64,000 nucleotides of DNA from Hysterangium stoloniferum. Lineage: Eukaryota > Basidiomycota > Agaricomycetes > Hysterangiales > Hysterangiaceae. Location of the stretch: contig WHVD01000042.1 in assembly GCA_015178975.1 (NCBI GenBank), positions 177,501 through 241,500 on the forward strand. Direction: 5' to 3'. The stretch's first letter is position 1. Each line of letters starts with the position of its first letter. Below are positions 56,760-64,000 of the stretch, piece by piece. Position numbers and translations under genes: made by a program. The notes below the pieces were generated by a model, which was given only the letters and a program-made list of their open reading frames with translations, did not search any database and was not told where the DNA came from.

Positions 56760-58295
56760 TGTTAAGGTGCATACACAGAGGGTTTCCAGAGAAACCCATG
56801 GGAAATCTGTGTTAGGGCAACACTAACAAGGCTACCAAACACAAGATAAAACACAGAGATATGAAATGAAAAGGAGACAGCTCAATGACAGGGGAGATCA
56901 CACTTGTTTTTAGTGGGATTCCTAAGAGATTGAAACTAAAGATCAACTATGTACATGCCCCTATTTATACTATTTATTTAATATCTTTTATTGATGAAAA
57001 ATCTAAGAAGAATACTAAAAACGTCATGTATGCACCTTACATTGCATAGCTGTGCTTCGGCACTTATGTAATCCCACGCGGCGCTGTGTAGGTCCGCGCG
57101 GCGCTTCGGCGTTTGCGTAGGCTCCGACTGTTGTTGCAGTGACGGTGCACAAGGACGCCTCCATGGACACACAGTGCTTCGCACTGTGTGTCTGTCGGGG
57201 CGTAGGCAGCACTGTCGGCGTTATGTCAGCGCCGTCGTTTACGCCATGCCGCCATTACGTCGCATCGCGGTGCTATTGTGCTGCGTCGCTGTGCTGCTGT
57301 GCTGCTGTGCTGCTGTGCGGCCACCTCTGTATGACCATCGGGTCTTGGGTGGCAGCGTCGACCTTATGTCGACGCCGTCGCTGTGTTACTGCACCGCGCT
57401 GCTTTTCGTGCGGGCGGCAACGCGATTACGTAATCACTCTCGTACCATGCTTGTATTGCTACATGTATATTTAGTTAAAATAAACTAAAATCAAAAATAA
57501 ATGGCAAAAATATATATTATATATATTGCCCTGACAATCTGGTAGGATGTGGCTTCAGCTTATAGGCTGTGCCCTCATGAGATCATCCAATTTCAAACAG
57601 GCAGACAGGAATCCCGGGGAGTCTGGGTGGGGTTCGTGGGTTGAGAGGTCAGGGAGTTGAGATAGATAAGTCAGAGGTTGAGTGATAGATGGGTCAGATC
57701 CTGTGGGCTCCAATGCGCAAGAGTGGTGCGTTTCAAAGAGGAATTTAGAGTGGAAAATATACTAAGATTACTGGGGAGAATCTAAGCTGATTTTCTGACT
57801 GGATTGTATGTACAACATCTGCCAGACTATATAGACTGTGGAATGAATAACATACCAAATCCAGTAATAATGAAAACTAAACTAGCAAACATAAAATGAG
57901 ATAAAATAAACACCAAACTTGGTGTTAGGAATGGGATGGAACGGAGTGGAGTCTGAATTGTGACAGGTCATAAAACCATAATGGGAATGGGGTGGGAGTG
58001 GAGTCCAAATTGTGACAGGTCATTTGACTATAACGGGAATGGGGCTCAGTTAGAGGGCTGATGGGTTTTCCGAGTGGGGTCCAGTGACTGATGCATGGGA
58101 CAGGGTCGGAGATAGACAGGGATGGAGTCCGGTGGGTATTCTGGTGACTGATACATGAAGTAACAAAGAACGAGCATCGACAAGTCTGATGTACAGAGTC
58201 TGGCGGGTTTTCCGGTAAACTGATAATTGGTGAGTATAGGGTGCAGGTGCATATAAGTTAGTGCCTGGAGTCCAGTGGGAATTCTGGTTGTAACA
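56760..58295 (+). repeat. Solo LTR, family A, with nested family G LTR
   Basis: TGTTAAGGTGC to GGTTGTAACA, flanked by ccacc at 56755-56759 and 58296-58300. The right four-fifths is a good family A copy (cttcagcttataggctg, taaacaccaaacttggtgtt). Family G is inserted at 56810-57536. Confidence 0.85.
56810..57536. repeat. GC-rich LTR (family G), TSD atctg
   Basis: It begins TGTTAGGGCAAC, ends TTGCCCTGACA, with atctg at 56805-56809 and 57537-57541. Its middle (57040-57440) is CpG-rich, unlike all neighbours, and has near-perfect hairpins: GACACACAGTGC/GCACTGTGTGTC at 57166-57192 and GCGTCGAC/GTCGACGC at 57355-57375. A GCTGCTGTGCTG array lies near 57289-57315. It has no coding region. It may be a solo LTR. 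Confidence 0.8.
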
Positions 58296-58690
58296 CCACC
58301 CCTGGACCTGGCCCCACTCGCACATCATCAACAGTACCACACTCCCTCGTCCTGATCCACTCAGTATTGCTGATCACAAATGTCTTTCTGCAGTCAGAGA
58401 GTGTTGGAGGTGCCAAAAGGTCCCCAGTGATGAGGGTTGGACTGCACATGTTGGCTGCACCTGCCCTGGAGATCCTGCCTGAGGTGTCACTCCTGGCCCT
58501 GATTTTGCTGCCCCTAAAACACCTACCATCAAGAGAGAACCTATGGGGGCCATCCTGTTGGATGCTAAAGAGTATTTTGCTCAAGGAGAAGATCTGCCAG
58601 ATGACTCCATTCCCATTTGTTACAGGGATGATGATACAGACTCAGATGCCTCCAACCAGCCCAACTGATACTGATGTGACTGTGAATTGA
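58296..58690 (+). pseudogene. Gag of the same element, second part
   Basis: After the family A LTR, Pro- and His-rich text (LAPLAHHQQY-like) leads into an acidic end with EDLPDDSIPICYRDDDTDSD across frames, and a stop near 58690. Position and low-complexity character fit the C-terminal half of the gag that began at 55967. Frameshifts prevent a continuous reading. Confidence 0.45.
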
Positions 58691-58862
58691 TTTTTATTCT
58701 AGATAATCTTATTTTAATTGCTGTGTCAAATTTCTGTCACTGTGACATGTTGTACTATTAGAATGGGGTTTACAAATTCCACCACCTGAAGCTCCACATT
58801 GACAAAGGATGTCCAACAGGGTGAAATTTGGGGTAGTGGGTTGGTTTTTGTGTGGGGAGGGA

Positions 58863-59080
58863 TGTAAGCTGGTGCCCCAGTCTTATGCTTTCACTCATTG
58901 TTCCCATTACATGTTCACTCTTTGTTATGTGTTCACCCTTTGTTTCTTGTTTCCTTTGTTACACCCTTTTGTTCTGACACATGACCACATCATACTTGTA
59001 TATAGCCTAGGTAGTTTTCTATCTCTTTCCTTACCATATGCTGTAACCTCCTGTATCCTGTCTCAGTTCTAGACAATACA
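58863..59080 (+). repeat. Right LTR of gag-only element, tandem
   Basis: TGTAAGCTGGTG to GACAATACA. A purine run gtgtggggaggga directly precedes it. The similarity to the left LTR continues past its end into the first 58 bases of gag (to 59138), so a second truncated copy of the element follows in tandem. Confidence 0.78.
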
Positions 59081-59138
59081 CCATGGTCCTGTCAACTCAC
59101 GTGACCACCAGTGATCTCATTGACAATGAGATTCCATG

Positions 59139-60748
59139 GGCACACTATTAGAGTGTCCATAGTATTTTAAGAAAGCCAATATGTACATACATTAGACTTC
59201 AATGGCTATACAATATTTACTAATTTGCTGCATTTTTAAAAATATGAGTTTGGTGAGGTAGACTGTGAATAGTTTAAGAAATTGAAATTGTCAATGGTAT
59301 TAGAAATGGTTAAGGTATTAGAAATGGTCAAGGTATTAGAAATGGTTAAGGTACTAGAAATGGACAAGGTATTGGAAATGGTTAAGGCATTAGAAATGGT
59401 TAAGGTACATATTAGAAATAGTCAAGGTATTAGAAATAGTCAAGGTATTAGAAATGGTCAACAGTTGTACAAATGATCAAAGGTTGTACAAACAGTAATG
59501 GTTGTAGAAATGGCCAGTGGTCACAGAAACCATCAATGGTCTTAGAAATGGTCAACAATCATAGAAACAGTCAACAAATCATGGAGTATGACCAAAAAAT
59601 TAAAACAAAAAATTACTCAATCAAGTATATGTATATATTTATATTGTTTGACATAAAAGTAATATTTCATCAGATCCAGTCCATCAGGCAATACACTGGA
59701 GAATGGGAAAATATTCATATTTATCCAGCATCTGACAAAAGCTAGCCAAACAATCATCTCTAGATTATTCTTTTGGAATAAATTCCACAACATGGATTGG
59801 TAAGCCAAATAGTTCTGGTTAAGTTTCTGAATGAAATAAAGTTAACTTATATTAACTATTTTTGAAAAGTCACACAAATATCCCAAAGATTAAGTCATAA
59901 CATAAATATTATTGTTTAACCATGTCATTTGTGGATATTTTAAAAGGGCATACATGTCTTAAGATAAAATTTTGGGGAAATGAAATATAAACTCATAGAA
60001 TATGTAGTCATAACCAGAAGGAATAGTCTCACTTAATAGTGAGGGTTTTTCTGTAAAATATTGTATATTCAAGAAATTGTGACCATCCTCCCATAGAAAC
60101 AGTCAACAGTCATAGAAATGGTCCACAGTTGCAGAAATGGTCAATCTCATAGAAACAGTTGGCTTTAGAGACTGTCAATTATTTAAGCATGTTAATGATT
60201 TTAGACAGTCAATGAATATTGGTGGTCATTGGCTTCAGATGGTCACCAGTTTAGAAGTTGAAGAGTTCTAGAAGGCTGACTGTATCAGAAACTGGCAAAG
60301 ATTTGAGAAACTGTTTCATGTTGGGGATAGTGAATCATTCCTTAATGTCAATGCCTCTAATGCACCTCCTATCATGGAGACTTGATTGTTCCATTCATTC
60401 TGGGATAAAAATATGCATGATGTCTTAGAGCTTATTATCCCCCATGGGAAAGGCACACACAATAGCAGCTAGCATATTGTCACCAGATACTTGTTAAACA
60501 AGCTTTGTCCATTCCAAGGAGAGGAGAAAGCACCTGGTAGCACTGATAATCCAAAGGCAGAACTTGCAAAAAAACTTGTATGAGTGGATTTGCCAGGCCC
60601 TTATGTTCTTGGTAAATTGAGAATGGTTGGATGGTTCATTTGTTGGAATGGGAAATTTTACAAGTGTCAGGCCGTTGTAAGTGCACAGGTTGGCCATCAG
60701 AAGACCTTTATATATACATACAATCCATAATATAACACTAGACCATAA
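59139..60748. other. Low-complexity, repeat-derived region
   Basis: Contains the 18-base tandem repeat at 59281-59470 and diverged copies of the same kind (tagaaa(t/c)(a/g)gtcaa) to 59590 and again at 60090-60310. No coding region is supported. Confidence 0.4.
59281..59470. repeat. 18-base tandem repeat, about 10 units
   Basis: Unit ggtattagaaatggttaa with variants gtcaa, ggacaa and gcatt. The period is divisible by three, which creates an open frame with LEMVKV repeats that is not a gene. Confidence 0.85.
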
Positions 60749-60822
60749 GGTCTAGTAGCTCAGTGGCTGAGAGCACCAGCATATATTAGCCAGGAGCCCT
60801 TGATTCAATCCCAAGCTGGGTC
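60749..60822 (+). tRNA. Degenerate tRNA-like sequence (second SINE-like copy)
   Basis: It starts GGTCTAG and ends CTGGGTC, with D arm GCTCAGTGGCTGAGAGC and a T loop ATTCAATC. The anticodon arm no longer pairs (CCAGC opposite GCCAG). Flanks match the insert at 20501-20641. It is not expected to make a working tRNA. Confidence 0.5.
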
Positions 60823-61118
60823 AATTCTTTTCTATACCTTTAATATCATTCTACTGTTTTGATAGCAAAATAAGGGTATTATGCCATGGGACCATAAGGG
60901 GCCCTACACTGCAATTTTGTAATATTTGGTTCCATTGTTGTCCACATTCCATTGTTCCCCACTAGTATAGTGGATTTTCAATAAAGTAGTGGATTTATTC
61001 CCCATCACTCATTCTAGTGTCTGTCTGTGCCTGCAGCAGATACCAGTCTTACAGGACCTGGTTTTACACTTACAGCAATTAGCCCAACACAGTGAAATCA
61101 TCCTACTGTACATGACAT
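60823..61118. other. Possible LTR 3-prime end, unresolved
   Basis: It contains ttcaataaagtagtgg and ends with cagataccagtcttaca near 61053, like the R-U5 end of gypsy LTRs. A start and a target duplication were not found. Confidence 0.3.
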
Positions 61119-61121
61119 TGT

Positions 61122-61495
61122 TGTTAGAAAGTAGGATCTAATAGTGAACTCAGTCTCGTATAATAGATATAATGGACTATATATAAAATACCTAATAGTG
61201 AACTACAGTACATGTAAGCATACTGGAACACATAATAATAAAAAGCAGCTCACCTCAGTCTCGTATAATAGATATAATGGACTGAGGTATGGGGGTGTTC
61301 TGGCTATAGTATATATACTAAGAACAGCAATTAGTGATATGAATGAAGGTGATATGTAGTAAGGGGAATATGAGACAACAAGACAATGAGACATGCAGGC
61401 CACACCTTTGTTCCTTATGTGCCCATGTGGTCCCTTGACCCTGCATACTCTTGTTTGTCTAAATATAGCAAGAGGTTTTACAGTGTTATCCAACA
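61122..61495 (-). repeat. 3-prime LTR of copia fragment (minus)
   Basis: On the minus strand the element runs TGTTGGATAACACTG to TTTCTAACA. A purine tract AGTGAGGAGGAG lies directly before it (61496-61507). It holds the palindrome CCTCAGTCTCG...GGACTGAGG at 61254-61287 and a partial one at 61146-61178. The other LTR is beyond the window. Confidence 0.7.
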
Positions 61496-62266
61496 CTCCT
61501 CCTCACTGTAGAACAACCCCCCAAAAAAAGGGCTCCTCCTCACATGGAAATCCAGAACTCTTGTTAATGAAGGCCTAAGAAATTACGAAGATGAAGGAAT
61601 TTTGATGGCTCTAAAGCTTTGGTGAAGATGTCAGCGATATTGTTTTTAGTGTTGATATAGTGTAAGGAAAAATCCCCAGCATGAACACATTCACAAAGGA
61701 AGTGGTACTTAATATCAATATGTTTGACTCAAGAGTGCAGAAGGGGGTTTTCAGATAAAGTGATGGCAGCATTATTATCACAGAAGATGGTTGTGGAGTT
61801 AGTGCAAGGGAAATTAATGCCAGTGAATAATGCTTGGAGCCAGCTACCTTCCTTGATAGTTTCAAATGCAGCGATGTATTTGGCTTCACAAGAAGAAGCA
61901 GCAATGGTTTTCTGTTTCTTTGCTGTCCATGAAATAAGATCTGACCCTAAAGTGAAGGCACAACCACTAATGCTGCATCAGGTGTCAAGACAATTCACCC
62001 AATCGGAATTAGTATATCCAGTAAGTTTAATACTGTTTGAACTGCCCAGGCAAAGTTCAAGGTTCCTTGTGCCATTCAGATAGCGAATGTCACAAATAGC
62101 AGTGGTCCAATGAAGTGTGCAATAGCTGTCAGGGAATTGTGACAACTGTTGAACAGCATAGGCGATATCGGGATGTGTGGAAATGGCCAAGTAAAGTAGG
62201 CACCCAACAAGAGATTGATAGGGTATTTTGAGTAGATCATTGGTTTCGATGGGGGATAGGGAGGTA

Positions 62267-63872
62267 CAGTGGCTTCCAAAACTGTCCCAATGTTTTGGTA
62301 ATTCTCAATAAATGCTTTATAACCTACCAAATAAATTTTCTAAAATAGTGAAAGTATTCTCACATATACCTTAGCATACTAGCTTTGATATACCCAAATA
62401 TTACATAATATAGATGGATATTGGTGTCACAGTGAATATTTAAAAATGACCAATCATTGGGACAGTTTTGCAACCACTCTTTTTGAATCAGATATCTTGT
62501 TATTATAGTACTTTGTATGGCCTCCCTTAGCCTTTATTACAGCATCAAGTCTTCTGGGCATACTTTCTATTAGTTTCTGACACTCCTGAGGCTCAATCTT
62601 TGGCCATTCCACTTCCACCCTCTCCCATAACTCCCAAACTCCCTTTGGTGGTGAAGGATATTTCTGGAGCTGTTTCTTCAGGTGAAACCAAAGATTTTCT
62701 ATGGGATTCAGGTCAGGAGACTGTGCTGGCCAGTCTAACACCTGAATATGATTTTTAGAAAACCATTTTTGTGCCATCTTGGATGTGGGTTTAGGTTGAT
62801 TATCCTGCTGGAAAATGGCCTCACCTGCTGGAATCTTCAAATCTTCAATACTCTGGAACAAATGCTGAGCCATGATCTCCACATATTGTACATAATCCAT
62901 CATTCCTTCAATATCTGCAAGCATTCTCACTCCATTCCAACCCATACAGTCCCACATCATGATATTTCCACCTCCATACTTGACTGTAAGTTGGGTTGTC
63001 CTATCAGAAAGTGGCTATCCAGCTTTCTTCCACACATTGATATCCATCTGACCCAATCATATTTATCTTGGTCTCATAAGACCACAAGACCCTTTTCCAA
63101 TCATCCACAGTCCAGTTTTTGTACATACCTGAGGGCAAAGCTTAACCTGGCTTTCTATGTTGAGCCTTGAGCAAGGGCCTTTTTGCTTTCACTACAGCTT
63201 TTAAACCATGCTGTTTCAAGATCCTCCTAACTGTTTTGGATGAGACATGGGATTCATTGATGGAATTAATGAAGTGTGTGGCCTGGACAGCATTATCTAG
63301 CTTGCCAGAGGTGATTTGATGTATGTATGATCCTCCTCTGGTCAGTAGGAGAAAGCTTGGAAGGACATCCTCCTTTCAGGTTTTCTTTGTCTATGTCCAT
63401 CTCCTGAGCAATTCTACTGATAGTAGACTTGGTAACACCTGTTGTAGAGGCTACATTCCTATTGGAGAGTCCATTTTGTAGGAGGGAGATGGCTTGTTCT
63501 CTTTTGAGAGGGAAAATAGCTTTCATGATAGGAATGACAGTTAAAATGTGACATTTCATGTCACATATTAATTAGAACATCAAGTAGATGTCACATGATT
63601 TTTCTTGTAATTTTCCTAGCCCTCTGGAATATAATATGATATAATGAAATGTGTGAAAAGAGAGGTTGCAAAACTGTCCCAATGATTAGTCATTTTTAAA
63701 TATTCACTGTGACACCAATATCCATCTATATTATGTAATATTTGGGTATATCAAAGCCAGTATGCTACGGTATATGTGAGAATATTTTCACTATTTTAGA
63801 AAATTTATTTGGTAGGTTATAAAGCATTTATTGATAATTACCAAAACATTGGGACAGTTTTGGAAGCCACTG
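62267..63872 (-). mobile_element. Tc1-like transposon, second copy, long TIRs
   Basis: Both ends read CAGTGGCTTCCAAAACTG inward, with TA at 62265-62266 and 63873-63874. Inverted repeats are about 190 bases (62267-62465 and 63670-63872). Removing it and one TA restores the copia pol. Length 1606 bases. Confidence 0.9.
62454..63526 (-). pseudogene. Tc1/mariner transposase lacking first catalytic Asp
   Basis: The start is ATG at 63526 (MKAIFPLKREQAISLL), a pairing with the start MKALTPAQ of the copy at 27762. SNRNVASTTGVTKSTISRI is the helix-turn-helix. A frameshift near 63300 follows HTSNHLWQAR. The usual WSD block reads VLWSYETKI near 63070-63080, so the first catalytic Asp is Tyr. The other two are present: IFQQDNQP and SPDLNPIENLW, with 34 residues between. 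The last open part ends GGHTKYYNN. Lesions include at least two frameshifts. It is inactive even without the frameshifts. Confidence 0.85.
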
Positions 63873-64000
63873 TATGGTTAAAGTGACAAAGTTTAAGGTT
63901 GTGATCCATGGGTGTAGAAATGGTAGAGGATGTGCTTTGGCCAAATTGTCGTACTATTCTGTCAATCAGGGCAGTGTGGGAGAGATATACAGAGTGATTT

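Larger units (their letters stand above)
61564..64000 (-). pseudogene. Copia pol fragment, split by Tc1 element
   Basis: Minus-strand pieces are LIDRIVRQFGQSTSSTISTPMDHNLKL at 63875-64000, the RT end. After the Tc1 insert come YQSLVGCLLYLAISTHPDIAYAVQQLSQF and HWTTAICDIRYLNGT at 62070-62264. RNase H follows with EAKYIAAFE, FCDNNAAITLSEN and KHIDIKYHFL, then NNIADIFTKAL, ending at a stop at 61564-61566. Several frameshifts are present. The 3-prime LTR follows at 61495. It continues past the window edge. Confidence 0.85.

Noticed and set aside
57139-57488. Cys-rich plus-strand frames in the GC-rich region
   Set aside because: They arise from the GCTGCTGTG array and hairpins of the family G LTR.
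4001-58295. A CRISPR-like reading of the recurrent family A segments
   Set aside because: The copies are long, scattered, in both orientations and each has its own 5-base target duplication, as expected for LTRs.
59282-59476. Plus-strand frame with LEMVKV repeats
   Set aside because: It is a by-product of the 18-base tandem repeat.

Overview
The window looks like a repeat-rich chromosome segment of a filamentous basidiomycete, most likely an Agaricomycete. The evidence is intron-dense genes with introns of about 50-68 bases, an F-box gene with a mushroom-type F-box, tandem lineage-type gene families, and Ty1/copia, Ty3/gypsy and Tc1/mariner elements. No species name can be supported from sequence alone.

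Layout. From 1 to about 13.8 kb lies a nested transposon block. A decayed gypsy pol (minus strand, 799-4982) and a decayed copia pol (plus strand, 4990-13764) were each broken by later insertions, and most boundaries are fixed by 5-base target duplications or duplicated TA. Around 13.8-16.7 kb is a small CpG-containing island with one small Cys/His-rich gene. From 16.7 to 29 kb there is a second transposon block: a terminal-inverted-repeat element, a decayed DIRS-like reverse transcriptase split by solo LTRs, a 15-base minisatellite inside an LTR, and a Tc1-like element. From about 29.4 to 50.9 kb is the genic island. It holds an eight-exon SDR reductase, a small secreted Cys-rich protein, two more members of the Cys/His-rich family, three tandem F-box-like paralogues on the minus strand with matching intron positions, and an F-box/LRR-type gene on the plus strand. 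Only one solo LTR was found inside this island. From 50.9 to 64 kb is a third transposon block: a nearly intact young copia element, a gag-only LTR element, nested solo LTRs, tRNA-like sequences, and a copia pol interrupted by a second Tc1-like element.

Naming used below. LTR family A: starts TGTTA(G/A)GG, ends CATAACA, about 0.8 kb. Family B: TGTGAGAG...CTCTTCACA. Element C: a non-autonomous LTR element at 6184-12035. Element D: a miniature LTR element (TRIM) at 8661-9315. Family F: TGTTAAGT..., at 10874 and 12733. Family G: the GC-rich LTR at 56810. Family M: a TA-flanked MITE-like repeat of about 680 bases.

The genes do not form a pathway that can be read from the sequence. The strongest signals for follow-up are the layered insertions with a tRNA-bearing miniature LTR element at their core, and three small uncharacterised gene groups: Cys/His-rich MC...KYLxCGH proteins, a secreted protein with a duplicated Cys motif, and the tandem F-box-like trio. 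Exon models were built by eye from reading frame, splice signals and paralogue comparison.
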